NCBI RefSeq assembly: GCF_947501385.1
Contig: NZ_CANMVP010000002.1
Location: 62,001 to 126,000 of the forward strand
Source of the DNA: an uncultured Polaribacter sp.
Lineage (GTDB): Bacteria > Bacteroidota > Bacteroidia > Flavobacteriales > Flavobacteriaceae
Direction of reading: 5' to 3'
DNA length: 64,000 nt
The notes beneath the pieces were generated by a model. It did not search any database. It saw only the letters and a list, made by a program, of their open reading frames with translations, and had not been told where the DNA came from. Numbering within the stretch: position 1 is the first letter of the stretch; every line of letters begins with the position of its first letter. The position numbers and the translations under genes were made by a program. Positions 1 to 8,463 of this stretch are shown here, piece by piece.

Positions 1-749
1 AGAACCAAGCATTTAGACCTTTAATACCTGGTACTCGGTATATTGAATTTAATAATGAAGCTGATATTGAAAAAATTACACATAAAACTGCTGCTGTCAT
101 TTTAGAAACAATTCAAGGTGGTGCAGGTTTTATAGAGCCACAAAATGATTTTCTTTCGAAAATAAAGAAAAAATGTGACGAAGTATGTACGCTTTTAATT
201 CTAGATGAAATTCAGACTGGAATTGGTAGAACGGGTACTTTTTGGGGATTTGAAAACTATAATGTAGTTCCAGACATCATAATTACTGGAAAAGGTTTGG
301 GCGGTGGAATGCCCATTGGTGCATTTATTGCATCCTTTAAAATGATGGCATTATTAAAAGACAATCCGAAATTAGGTCATATTTCTACGTTTGCAGGAAA
401 TCCTGTAATTGCTGCTGCAGGATATGCCACTGTTAAAGAGATTCTGAATCAAAATTTCCTTACAGAGAGTTTAAGAAAAGAGCAACTTATTAGAAAACAT
501 TTACAGCATCCATCTATAAAAGAAATTAGAGGAAAAGGTTTAATGCTTGCTGCTTTTGTAGAAACTCCAGATTTGGCAGCAAATATTATTCACAAATGTA
601 TAGAAAAAGGGTTAATTCTTTTCTTTCTTTTGTTTGAAGGTTGTGCTATGCGAATTACACCTCCATTAACTATTTCTGATGAAGAAATAAAATTAGGCTG
701 CAAAATTATAAAAGAAAGCATCGATCAAATAACGAAGAAACTTCTTTAG
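1..749 (+). CDS. Class III (ornithine/acetylornithine-type) aminotransferase, 5'-truncated by window edge
   Basis: This is the C-terminal part of a fold-type I, class III PLP-dependent aminotransferase. The open frame is already running at the window edge, so the start lies outside. The visible part carries the PLP-contacting DEIQTGIGRTG segment (around bases 207-239) and the Schiff-base lysine in the ITGKGLGGGMPIGA motif (around 285-325), both characteristic of acetylornithine, ornithine and related omega-aminotransferases. Family members transfer an amino group from an omega-amine to 2-oxoglutarate in the cytoplasm. The substrate cannot be read from this fragment: ornithine, acetylornithine and other omega-amino acids all remain possible. 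The gene stands alone here, with a spacer of about 195 bp before the next gene. Confidence 0.88.
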   Translation, partial: NQAFRPLIPGTRYIEFNNEADIEKITHKTAAVILETIQGGAGFIEPQNDFLSKIKKKCDEVCTLLILDEIQTGIGRTGTFWGFENYNVVPDIIITGKGLGGGMPIGAFIASFKMMALLKDNPKLGHISTFAGNPVIAAAGYATVKEILNQNFLTESLRKEQLIRKHLQHPSIKEIRGKGLMLAAFVETPDLAANIIHKCIEKGLILFFLLFEGCAMRITPPLTISDEEIKLGCKIIKESIDQITKKLL

Positions 750-943
750 TATTCGTTTTAACAATCTTCTTCACTTTAAAATACTTTAAATTCTTGATTA
801 TTTTTCGGTTGTTGAGAAAACATACAATTTTTCTTAATTTCAGTTAAATAGCGTTAATAAAATCCCAAACTCTAGAATACTTGAAACGTTTTTAGAATGA
901 AACCGTCTTTACCATATAACATTAACCTAAAAAAACACTTATA

Positions 944-1294
944 ATGAAGAATTTAAAAACAATTATCGCCGTTATTGCAATTAGTTTATCTACTGTATTT
1001 TCAGTTTCAGCAACAGACCCAAAGCCGAAGGATTCAAAAGAAACAAAAACATTAAGAAAAGAGATGTCTTCTTTTATTGGGAAAAACATTCCTATCGAAT
1101 TGAAAAAAACCACTAAAGTTGAAGTTTCTTTTATCATCAATAATAGCAATGAAATTGTTGTGGTATCTATAAATTCTGAAGTCTCGAAATTGAATTCTTT
1201 TTTAAAGAGAAAATTAAATTATAAAAAAATTATTACCAAAGGAATAAAAAGAGGTGAAATCTATAAAATGCCTTTAAAAATAAATGTAAAGTAA
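944..1294 (+). CDS. Small secreted protein of unknown function (116 aa)
   Basis: A short protein starts with a clear Sec signal peptide: a charged MKNLK start, a hydrophobic stretch ending SVSA, and probable cleavage after residue 23. The mature part of about 90 residues is Lys-rich with alternating polar and hydrophobic residues (for example VEVSFIINNSNEIVVVSINS), suggesting a small beta-rich periplasmic domain. No catalytic motif or lipobox is visible. The pattern resembles short exported proteins common in Flavobacteriaceae that contain a TonB-C-like fold, but that assignment is only a guess. The gene is monocistronic, with terminator hairpins directly downstream. An antisense frame over its 5' half is a shadow. 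Confidence 0.75.
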   Translation: MKNLKTIIAVIAISLSTVFSVSATDPKPKDSKETKTLRKEMSSFIGKNIPIELKKTTKVEVSFIINNSNEIVVVSINSEVSKLNSFLKRKLNYKKIITKGIKRGEIYKMPLKINVK

Positions 1295-1315
1295 AACAAC
1301 TGGTTGGTTAGTTGG

Positions 1316-1355
1316 TGCCCGAATTAAAGTTAGACTTTGTTTGGGCATTTTTTTC
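1316..1355 (+). terminator. Rho-independent terminator of the small secreted protein gene
   Basis: TGCCCGAA pairs with TTTGGGCA (one G-T wobble) across a loop of about 19 nt and is followed by a run of T on the + strand, 20 bp after the stop codon. Confidence 0.65.
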
Positions 1356-1371
1356 TAAAATAATCTATAAA

Positions 1372-1399
1372 AAAACTCCTGAATAAATTCAGGAGTTTT
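1372..1399 (-). terminator. Terminator of the aconitase gene
   Basis: A perfect 13-bp inverted repeat (AAAACTCCTGAAT / ATTCAGGAGTTTT) lies just after the aconitase stop. The T run extends on the - strand, so it serves the aconitase transcript, though it may work in both directions. Confidence 0.8.
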
Positions 1400-1422
1400 C
1401 AAATTATAATTTACAAATTAGA

Positions 1423-3690
1423 CTATATGTTTTCTAATTTAATTAAATTTAAAGCAGAACCTTGATTGTACCACTCTATTTGTCCTTGATTGTAGGTATG
1501 GTTTGTTACAATAATATCTTTTGTACCATCTGCATGAACAACTTCAATAGTCAAAGGTTTACCCGGTGCAAAGGCATTTAAATCTAAAAAGTTGAATGTA
1601 TCATCTTCTTGAATTAAATCATAATCTGCTTCATTGGCAAATGTTAACCCTAACATTCCTTGCTTTTTCAAATTTGTTTCATGAATTCTAGCAAAAGATT
1701 TTACTAAAACAGCAGCGACACCTAAATGTCTAGGTTGCATTGCAGCATGTTCTCTAGAAGAACCTTCACCGTAATTATGATCTCCAACTACAAGTGTTTT
1801 AATTCCAGCCTTTTTATATGCTCTCTGTGTTGCAGGAACAGCGTCATAATCTCCTGTTAATTGATTTTTAACAAAGTTTGTCTTTTTATTAAATGCATTT
1901 ACTGCACCAATTAAGGTATTATTGGCAATATTGTCTAAGTGACCTCTGTAGCGCAACCAAGGTCCAGCCATAGAAATATGATCTGTGGTACATTTTCCGA
2001 AAGCCTTTATTAGTAATTTTGCACCCGTTATAGAGTCTCCTAATGGAGTAAAAGGTTCTAGTAATTGCAATCTTTCTGAATCATCTTTTACAGCTATTTT
2101 AACGTGACTTCCATCTTCTTCAGGAGCCAAATAACCATCATCTTTTACTTCAAAACCTTTTGGAGGCAATTCCCATCCCGTTGGTTCCTCTAACATTACT
2201 TCTTCGCCGTTTTTATTGATTAATTTATCCGTCATTGGATTAAAATCTAAACGACCAGCAATTGCTACAGCTGCAACCATTTCTGGTGAAGCAACAAAAG
2301 CATGTGTATTTGGGTTTCCATCTGCACGTTTTGCAAAGTTTCTATTAAAAGAATGAATGATTGAGTTTTTCGGTGCATTTGCAGGATCACTATATCTTGC
2401 CCATTGCCCAATACATGGTCCACAGGCATTTGTGAATATTTTAGCATCTAATTTCTCGAAAATTCCGATGATACCATCTCTATCTGCTGTATATCTTACT
2501 TTTTCTGAACCTGGATTGATACCTAGTTCTGATTTCATTGTTAATCCTTTATCAATTGCTTGTTGTGCAATTGAAGAAGCTCTAGATAAATCTTCATAAG
2601 AAGAGTTTGTACAAGAACCTATTAAACCCCATTCAACTTTTAAAGGCCAATCATTTTCATTGGCTCTTTTCGTCATATCTGAACCTGCTTTTGTAGATAA
2701 ATCTGGTGTAAAGGGGCCGTTTAATAATGGACTTAATTCTGACAAATTGATCTCAATAACTTGATCGAAATACATTTCTGGGTTTGTATAAACTTCATCA
2801 TCTCCAGTTAAATACTCTTTTACTTTATTTGCTGCCTCAGCAACATCGCTTCTATCTGTAGCACGTAAATAACGTTCCATAGATTCGTCATAACCAAAAG
2901 TAGAAGTGGTTGCTCCTATTTCTGCACCCATATTACAAATTGTACCTTTACCAGTACAAGACATTCCTATAGCTCCATCACCAAAGTATTCTACGATAGC
3001 TCCTGTTCCTCCTTTTACAGTTAAAATATCTGCTACTTTCAAAATAACATCTTTTGGGGCTGTCCAACCAGAAAGTTTTCCTGTTAGTTTTACACCAATT
3101 AATTTTGGAAACTTTAATTCCCAAGGCATTCCAGCCATTACATCTACGGCATCAGCACCACCTACACCAATGGCAACCATACCCAATCCTCCTGCATTTA
3201 CTGTATGAGAATCTGTACCAATCATCATTCCTCCAGGAAATGCATAATTTTCTAAAACTACTTGGTGAATAATACCTGCTCCTGGTTTCCAAAAACCTAA
3301 ACCGTATTTATTAGAAACAGATTCTAAAAAATTAAAAACTTCATTACTTGTATTTAAAGCAGATTGTAAATCTGAACTTGCTCCGTTTTTGGCTTGAATT
3401 AAATGATCACAGTGTGTTGTTGTAGGAACAGCAACTTTTGTTTTTCCAGCTTGCATGAATTGTAACAAAGCCATTTGTGCAGTTGCATCTTGTAGTGCAA
3501 TTCTATCGGGTGCAAAATCCACATAATCTTTTCCTCTTGAAAAAGTTTTACTTGGCGTTCCATCCCAAAGGTGAGCATATAGTATCTTCTCTGCTAGCGT
3601 TAAAGGTTTTCCTGTAATTTCTCTTGCTGCATCTACGCGTTCTACAAAGCTTGCGTACACATTTTTGATCATCTCAATATCAAAAGCCAT
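1423..3690 (-). CDS. acn: Aconitate hydratase, mitochondrial type (755 aa)
   Basis: Aconitase interconverts citrate and isocitrate in the TCA cycle. The 755-residue length and N-terminal sequence match the mitochondrial-type clade used by Bacteroidota rather than the longer AcnA/IRP type or AcnB. The three [4Fe-4S] cysteines are visible in [11 protein letters not shown] and ACGPCIGQW. The swivel domain carries the active-site serine motif [10 protein letters not shown] near the C-terminus, and substrate-binding HCDH and TDSHT motifs lie in the first third. On the - strand, TAAATTTG (3731-3724) fits the Bacteroidota -7 element about 35 bp before the start codon, but no well-spaced -33 element is seen. 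The gene is monocistronic. Confidence 0.97.
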   Translation of the reverse strand: MAFDIEMIKNVYASFVERVDAAREITGKPLTLAEKILYAHLWDGTPSKTFSRGKDYVDFAPDRIALQDATAQMALLQFMQAGKTKVAVPTTTHCDHLIQAKNGASSDLQSALNTSNEVFNFLESVSNKYGLGFWKPGAGIIHQVVLENYAFPGGMMIGTDSHTVNAGGLGMVAIGVGGADAVDVMAGMPWELKFPKLIGVKLTGKLSGWTAPKDVILKVADILTVKGGTGAIVEYFGDGAIGMSCTGKGTICNMGAEIGATTSTFGYDESMERYLRATDRSDVAEAANKVKEYLTGDDEVYTNPEMYFDQVIEINLSELSPLLNGPFTPDLSTKAGSDMTKRANENDWPLKVEWGLIGSCTNSSYEDLSRASSIAQQAIDKGLTMKSELGINPGSEKVRYTADRDGIIGIFEKLDAKIFTNACGPCIGQWARYSDPANAPKNSIIHSFNRNFAKRADGNPNTHAFVASPEMVAAVAIAGRLDFNPMTDKLINKNGEEVMLEEPTGWELPPKGFEVKDDGYLAPEEDGSHVKIAVKDDSERLQLLEPFTPLGDSITGAKLLIKAFGKCTTDHISMAGPWLRYRGHLDNIANNTLIGAVNAFNKKTNFVKNQLTGDYDAVPATQRAYKKAGIKTLVVGDHNYGEGSSREHAAMQPRHLGVAAVLVKSFARIHETNLKKQGMLGLTFANEADYDLIQEDDTFNFLDLNAFAPGKPLTIEVVHADGTKDIIVTNHTYNQGQIEWYNQGSALNLIKLENI

Positions 3691-3882
3691 ATTCTAGTTA
3701 AATTTTATAAATTATAAGTAAAACAAATTTACATTTTTTAAGTCAATTTTAAAAGATAAATAATAGATAGCTACAATTAATGAATAAAGAAAAGCTATTT
3801 TTAAAAAGACTGATTATTCTGTAAAGAAAAGAAGTGAATTCTATAAAATAATAAAAATATGATAATTGTAAATATTAAAAAA

Positions 3883-4243
3883 GCAGGCTAATAAGCCGAA
3901 TTCTGTTCCCTTAAAAAGGTTCTTATCATTTATCTAGTTCTAAAATTACTCTTAGAATCCATCTGTCTACCCTTTAGAATCGAGCGAGTAGCCCTCAAAC
4001 TCTAATATACATGACATTGCACCTCATAGAGTTTACCTGGTTTCACTACAGCCGAACTGTACATTCTTTCTGTTGCACTGGTCCTCAACTTACGTTGGAC
4101 GGTTGTTATCCGCTATGATTACTCTTTGGTGTCCGGACTTTCCTCTGTGTTCCGAACTTGATACGGAATCTTTTTCAATCATATTTCTATCATTTATAAG
4201 ATACTGAAACAAGTTCAGTACAAAGCGATAAGATAAGCCTGCT
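3883..4243 (-). ncRNA. rnpB: RNase P RNA (bacterial class A)
   Basis: This is the catalytic RNA that matures tRNA 5' ends. On the - strand the sequence contains GAGGAAAGTCCGGACACC near the 5' end, the conserved CR I/P4 strand. The opposite end has the conserved 3' element with AACAGAATTCGGCTTAT. The terminal helix P1 is formed by GCAGGCTTA at 4243 and its complement near 3883-3895. The roughly 360-nt length is normal for class A RNase P RNA. It lies in a gene-free gap behind dnaJ and its two terminators, so it should have its own promoter. No clear TAnnTTTG element was found upstream. Ends are accurate to a few bases. Confidence 0.95.
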
Positions 4244-4289
4244 ATTTTTTTAATATTCTGTAAAATTACAAATTCTTTTTATAAAAAAA

Positions 4290-4311
4290 CCCACTCAATA
4301 AATTGAGTGGG
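4290..4311 (-). terminator. Second terminator downstream of dnaJ
   Basis: A perfect 10-bp inverted repeat, CCCACTCAAT / ATTGAGTGGG, with a 2-nt spacer is followed by seven Ts on the - strand. It separates the dnaJ transcript from the RNase P RNA gene. Confidence 0.75.
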
Positions 4312-4330
4312 AAAAATTGCTATGAAAAAG

Positions 4331-4360
4331 AAAAAGTGTTACTGATAAATCAGCAACACC
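4331..4360 (-). terminator. First terminator downstream of dnaJ
   Basis: Read on the - strand, GGTGTTGCTGAT pairs with ATCAGTAACAC (one G-T pair) and is followed by TTTTTCTTTTT. With the hairpin at 4290-4311 it makes a tandem terminator. Confidence 0.75.
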
Positions 4361-4438
4361 ACAAATATATGCTAAATCTTATAAAAAAACGTTTTTTTAC
4401 CGAAATATTTATATTATTTTATCCTTCTTTAATTCTAT

Positions 4439-5572
4439 TTAAGAAAACATGTCTTTTACTTTTTCAAAAAAGGACTTATCTGAGGTATTTGGAGCGGGTG
4501 CAAAGTTCTCATCATCAGCCATATTTTCAAAGAACTGTCTTTGCTCTTTATTTAATTCTTGAGGTGTCCAAACATTAATATGAATTAAGAAATCTCCTGT
4601 TCCATATCTTTCAATACTTGGCAAACCTTTTCCTTTCAATCTTAAAATTTTACCAGATTGTGTACCTGCATCTATTTTAATTTTTACTTTTCCTGTAACT
4701 GTATCGACTTCTTTATTTACCCCTAAAACTGCTTCAGAATAGTTTACATACAAATCATAATGAATGTTTGTACCTTCTCTTTTTAAAGTTTTATGCGGAA
4801 TTTCTTCAATTAGAACTAATAAATCTCCAGAAATTGAATTTTTACCTGGAGCGTCGTTTCCTTTGCCTCCAACTTTTAATTGTACACCTTCTGTTACACC
4901 TGCAGGAATGTTAATAGGTACCGTTTCTTCTTTTATAATTAAACCTTGTGCATCTGCACCACTTGGTTTAGAACTTATAATTTCTCCAGCTCCAGAACAA
5001 GTACCACAAGTTGTTGCCGTTTGCATTCTACCTAAAATAGTATTGGTAACACGCATTTGTTGGCCAGAACCATTACAAGTTGTACAGGTTTTATACTTTA
5101 CGCCATCTGCTTGTACTTTTCTACGAACTTTTACCTTCTTCTCTACGCCCTTAGCAATTTCTTCTAAAGTTAGTTTTACACGAATACGCATATTGCTTCC
5201 TTTTACTCTAGCTTGCCGTTGGCCTCCGCCCCCACCAAAACCGCCAAAGCCACCTCCGCCTCCGCCAAAAATATCTCCAAACTGACTGAATATGTCATCC
5301 ATATTCATTCCGCCACCGCCAAAACCGCCACCGCCACCTTGAGGACCTTCAAAAGCTTGGTGCCCATATTGGTCGTAACGCGCTTTTTTGTTTTCATCAC
5401 TTAAAACTTCGTAAGCTTCTGCTGCTTTTTTGAAATTTGCTTCTGCAGTTGTATCATCTGGGTTTTTATCTGGATGATATTTAATCGCCATTTTTCTATA
5501 GCCTTTCTTTATTTCTGCTTGAGAAGCCGATTTTGAAATGCCTAATACTTCGTAAAAATCTTGTTTTGCCAT
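4439..5572 (-). CDS. dnaJ: Chaperone DnaJ (Hsp40) with a two-motif zinc region
   Basis: DnaJ is the Hsp40 co-chaperone that delivers substrates to DnaK and stimulates its ATPase. Order of parts in 377 residues: J domain with HPD at 33-35; a very glycine-rich G/F linker at about 75-118; CTD I with the cysteine region; CTD II; and a C-terminal tail ending [10 protein letters not shown]. Classical DnaJ has four CxxCxGxG motifs. Here only two remain: CTTCNGSG (Cys163, Cys166) and CGTCSGAG (Cys189, Cys192), which can build one zinc site. The intervening pair is replaced by a short Cys-free segment. From recall, other Flavobacteriia DnaJ proteins share this. It follows grpE on the same strand with a repeat-like spacer of about 150 bp. 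Confidence 0.96.
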   Translation of the reverse strand: MAKQDFYEVLGISKSASQAEIKKGYRKMAIKYHPDKNPDDTTAEANFKKAAEAYEVLSDENKKARYDQYGHQAFEGPQGGGGGFGGGGMNMDDIFSQFGDIFGGGGGGFGGFGGGGGQRQARVKGSNMRIRVKLTLEEIAKGVEKKVKVRRKVQADGVKYKTCTTCNGSGQQMRVTNTILGRMQTATTCGTCSGAGEIISSKPSGADAQGLIIKEETVPINIPAGVTEGVQLKVGGKGNDAPGKNSISGDLLVLIEEIPHKTLKREGTNIHYDLYVNYSEAVLGVNKEVDTVTGKVKIKIDAGTQSGKILRLKGKGLPSIERYGTGDFLIHINVWTPQELNKEQRQFFENMADDENFAPAPNTSDKSFFEKVKDMFS

Positions 5573-5576
5573 TCTT

Positions 5577-5720
5577 TTTAGTTTTCAGTCTTCAGTATGC
5601 AGTTTTCAGTCAGTTACTTACTGCTTACTTTCAACTTTAGACTTCGTGATTTTTAGTTTACAACAGCAATTTTCAGCCAGTTTTACACTGTTTACTGAAG
5701 CCTGCCAACTGCCAACTCTT
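5577..5720. repeat. Degenerate CAGTTTTCAGT / GCCAACTGCC repeats between dnaJ and grpE
   Basis: The spacer is built from imperfect short repeats around the word TTCAGT or CAGTTT (TTTTCAGTCTTCAGTATGCA, TTTTCAGTCAGTTACTTACT) and ends in GCCAACTGCCAACTC. It resembles the perfect GTATTCA array at 43425-43487 in base composition and word. No promoter or gene is evident. Confidence 0.6.
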
Positions 5721-5724
5721 TTAC

Positions 5725-6273
5725 CTACTGTCCTATTACCACTTTGGGGTAACGAATAATTTTATCTCCTAATTTGTATCCTTTTTCAACACAATCTATT
5801 ACCTTGCCTTTTAAATCTTCTGAAGGTGCAGGAATTTGAGTGATTGCTTCATGAATTTCCGCATCAAAAAGATCACCAGCATTGGTTTCAATTTTTGATA
5901 ACCCTTTCTGCTCTAAAGTATTGTAGAATTTTTGATAAATTAATAAAACTCCTTTTCTTAATTCTTCTGCTTCCTTATCTTCTTCAATATGAGTTAGAGC
6001 ACGTTCAAAATCGTCAACAACTGGCAGTAAAGATGTCATTAATTCTTGTCCTGCAGTTTTAAACAACTCTATTCTTTCTCTTGTTGTTCTCTTTTTATAG
6101 TTCTCAAACTCTGCAAACAAACGTAAAAACTTGTCTTTTTCAGCTTGTAATAACTCTTCTGAAGTAGGCTCTTCTGTTACAATTTCTTCTACAACTTCTT
6201 GATTTTCTTCAACTTGTTGTGTTTCTTCTGTAGTATTTATTCCTTCTTCTTTTATATCTTCTTTCTTACTCAT
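5725..6273 (-). CDS. grpE: Nucleotide exchange factor GrpE
   Basis: GrpE releases ADP from DnaK and works with DnaJ. The 182-residue protein has a long acidic, Glu-rich N-terminus (about 1-40) and a long alpha-helical dimerisation region (DKFLRLFAEFENYKKRTTRER, the family signature FENYKKR). The C-terminal beta domain includes the GYKLGDKIIRYPKVVIGQ pattern typical of GrpE (RPAxVxV region). It lies upstream of dnaJ in the same direction, as is usual in Flavobacteriia. The murA terminator (6328-6356) and a perfect dyad (6306-6324) lie just upstream, so grpE should have its own promoter. Confidence 0.95.
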   Translation of the reverse strand: MSKKEDIKEEGINTTEETQQVEENQEVVEEIVTEEPTSEELLQAEKDKFLRLFAEFENYKKRTTRERIELFKTAGQELMTSLLPVVDDFERALTHIEEDKEAEELRKGVLLIYQKFYNTLEQKGLSKIETNAGDLFDAEIHEAITQIPAPSEDLKGKVIDCVEKGYKLGDKIIRYPKVVIGQ

Positions 6274-6305
6274 TTCTTTGTAATCATTAAATTATCTATC
6301 AATGA

Positions 6306-6324
6306 TTGGCAAAAATGTTGCCAA
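6306..6324 (-). promoter_or_regulatory. Palindrome upstream of grpE; possible sigma-54-like -24/-12 element or repressor site
   Basis: TTGGCAACATTTTTGCCAA on the - strand is a perfect dyad with 7-bp arms and a 5-bp centre, 33 bp upstream of the grpE start. It contains TGGC and TTGC at the 15-nt span of the sigma-54 consensus (TGGCACG-N4-TTGC), which would put a transcription start near 6298. No TTG/TAnnTTTG promoter is visible between it and grpE. A heat-shock repressor operator is an equally good reading. It is not the CIRCE sequence. Confidence 0.4.
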
Positions 6325-6327
6325 CAA

Positions 6328-6356
6328 AAAAATAGTGTCAAACTGACACTATTTTT
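6328..6356 (-). terminator. Terminator of the DUF4290-murA transcript
   Basis: A perfect 13-bp inverted repeat AAAAATAGTGTCA / TGACACTATTTTT with a 3-nt loop lies 30 bp after the murA stop, with a T run on the - strand. Confidence 0.85.
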
Positions 6357-6383
6357 TATACAACAAGGCACTTAAGTGTCTTG

Positions 6384-7694
6384 CTAGTCATTAATTCTTT
6401 CAATTTTCGCACCAATAGATTTTAAACGCGCTTCGATGTTTTCATAACCTCTATCTATTTGTTCTATATTATTGATGATAGATGTTCCTGTTGCTGAAAG
6501 TGCTGCAATTAATAAGGATATTCCTGCTCTAATGTCTGGAGAAGTCATCTTTGTTGCTTTTAAACTCGATTTAAAATTCATTCCAATCACAGTAGCTCTA
6601 TGGGGATCGCACAAAATTACTTTTGCGCCCATATCTATCAATTTATCAACAAAAAATAAACGGCTTTCAAACATCTTTTGATGAATTAAAACAGTTCCTT
6701 TTGCTTGTGTAGCAATCACCAAAACAATACTTAATAAATCGGGTGTAAAACCTGGCCAAGGGGCATCTGCAACCGTTAAAACAGAACCATCTATATAATT
6801 CTGAATTTTATACGATTCTTGTGCTGGAATGTAAATATCATCGCCTCTTTTTTCTAAAGTGATGCCTAATTTTCTGAATACATTAGGAATTTGTCCAAGA
6901 TTCTGCCAACTTACATCTTTTATGGTTAATTCAGATCGTGTCATAATTGCAACACCAATCCAAGAACCAATTTCTATCATATCTGGTAAAACCGTATGCT
7001 TACAACCACCCAAAGCATCTACACCTTCTACAATTAGTAAATTAGAACCAACTCCAGAGATTTTTGCACCCATAGCATTTAGCATTTTAGACAATTGCTG
7101 AATATAAGGTTCACAAGCTGCATTGTAAATTTTGGTAGTTCCTGTTGCTAAAACAGCCGCCATTAAAATATTTGCTGTTCCTGTTACAGAAGCTTCATCA
7201 AGTAACATTTCTACACCGTGCAATTCTTCTGCTTCAACACCATAAAAATGCTCTTCTTTGTTATATCTAAATTTTGCACCTAGTCTAATAAAACCTTCAA
7301 AATGGGTATCTAAACGTCTTCGACCAATTTTATCTCCTCCAGGGCGCGGAATGTATCCTCTTCCAAAACGTGCCAGTAATGGACCAACAATCATGATTGA
7401 GCCACGTAAAGAGCTTCCGTCTCTTTTAAAATTTGCAGATTCTAAATAATCTAAATTTACTTCATCTGCTTGAAAAGCATAAGAATTACTTGATAATTTT
7501 TCAACTTTTACACCTAATTCACCAAGAATAAAAATTAATTTATTTACGTCTATAATATCTGGAACATTGTTTACAACAACTCTTTCTGGAGTTAATAAAA
7601 CTGCACAAAGTATTTGTAATACTTCATTTTTTGCTCCTTGTGGCGTTATGGTTCCGTTTAATTTATGTCCGCCTTCAATTTTAAATGATGCCAT
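6384..7694 (-). CDS. murA: UDP-N-acetylglucosamine 1-carboxyvinyltransferase MurA with Asp at the catalytic Cys position
   Basis: MurA transfers enolpyruvate from PEP to UDP-GlcNAc, the first committed step of peptidoglycan synthesis. The 436-residue protein shows the EPSP-synthase-like fold, with the AKNEVL motif (residues 21-26, equivalent to KNxxLP). The mobile-loop motif is PGGDKIGRRRLDTH, where most MurA proteins have GGCxIGxRPVDLH. The residue aligned with the fosfomycin-targeted cysteine (E. coli Cys115) is Asp121, codon at 7334-7332. Asp-type MurA is an established cause of intrinsic fosfomycin resistance in other bacteria. The gene follows the DUF4290 gene by 6 bp on the same strand, a typical Bacteroidota pair. 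Confidence 0.96.
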   Translation of the reverse strand: MASFKIEGGHKLNGTITPQGAKNEVLQILCAVLLTPERVVVNNVPDIIDVNKLIFILGELGVKVEKLSSNSYAFQADEVNLDYLESANFKRDGSSLRGSIMIVGPLLARFGRGYIPRPGGDKIGRRRLDTHFEGFIRLGAKFRYNKEEHFYGVEAEELHGVEMLLDEASVTGTANILMAAVLATGTTKIYNAACEPYIQQLSKMLNAMGAKISGVGSNLLIVEGVDALGGCKHTVLPDMIEIGSWIGVAIMTRSELTIKDVSWQNLGQIPNVFRKLGITLEKRGDDIYIPAQESYKIQNYIDGSVLTVADAPWPGFTPDLLSIVLVIATQAKGTVLIHQKMFESRLFFVDKLIDMGAKVILCDPHRATVIGMNFKSSLKATKMTSPDIRAGISLLIAALSATGTSIINNIEQIDRGYENIEARLKSIGAKIERIND

Positions 7695-7700
7695 TAAATC

Positions 7701-8354
7701 TTATCTTTTTCTATTTTTATGTTGGTTGTTATGATGTGGTTTCTTGTGAACGGTTTTGGTATTGTTCTGCCCTTGAGAATTTCTTTTTCTCAACAAATTC
7801 TTACTTTCAGACAATTCTTCTTCAGAATTTCTTAGATCAAATTTTCCGTCAGATAAATCATATAAATGATTAAAAATTACAGCATCATCTACCGTGTCTT
7901 TGTTCCAATTTAAATAACACTTTTTCATGTGATTTGCAATAGTAAAAACCAATGCTTCTTTCTTATCACCATCTTCCCAACTTAGCGCTACATCTATCAT
8001 CGTTTGAATATTATTTCCATAATAACGATATTTTGATGCATATTTAGGATATGGCAAGCTCTCTGGTTTTTCTTGCAATTCTTCTCTAGAAGGAATCGGA
8101 TATGGAGATTCTGCGTCTAATTTAAAATCTGACATGATATACAACTGATCCCATAGTTTGTGCTTAAAATCTGGAACATCACGTAAATGTGGCTGTAAAT
8201 TTCCCATGACATCTACAATTGCTTTTGCCATTTTATCACGTTCTTCTTTGCTTTCTAAAGCCACACAATGGTCTACTAATTTTTGTATATGTCTGCCGTA
8301 TTCTGGTATTATCATTAACGGTCTTGCTGAATTGTATTCTAAATCGAATGTCAT
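7701..8354 (-). CDS. DUF4290 family protein
   Basis: The 217-residue protein matches the Bacteroidota-specific DUF4290 family, which characteristically sits immediately upstream of murA. The first 170 residues are a soluble, mostly helical domain containing conserved-looking EYGRHIQKLVDH and YYGNNIQTMIDVAL segments. The C-terminal 40 residues are low complexity and basic, rich in Lys, Asn, Gln and His (ending KPHHNNQHKNRKR), probably disordered and possibly nucleic-acid binding. There is no signal peptide or membrane segment. The function is unknown; the 6-bp gap to murA implies co-transcription and perhaps a link to envelope synthesis. Confidence 0.85.
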   Translation of the reverse strand: MTFDLEYNSARPLMIIPEYGRHIQKLVDHCVALESKEERDKMAKAIVDVMGNLQPHLRDVPDFKHKLWDQLYIMSDFKLDAESPYPIPSREELQEKPESLPYPKYASKYRYYGNNIQTMIDVALSWEDGDKKEALVFTIANHMKKCYLNWNKDTVDDAVIFNHLYDLSDGKFDLRNSEEELSESKNLLRKRNSQGQNNTKTVHKKPHHNNQHKNRKR

Positions 8355-8463
8355 TTATTTATTTTAGTGAAGTCTTCTTGACTTAGACTCAAGAATGCTT
8401 ATTGTATTGAAGTTATTTGAGGGTGCAAAATAACAATTTATTTTTAGTTTTTTTGAATGAATT

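Noticed and set aside
4764..5285. 173-codon + strand frame with a Pro-rich end
   Set aside because: It is antisense to dnaJ; the Pro run is the complement of the Gly-rich linker.
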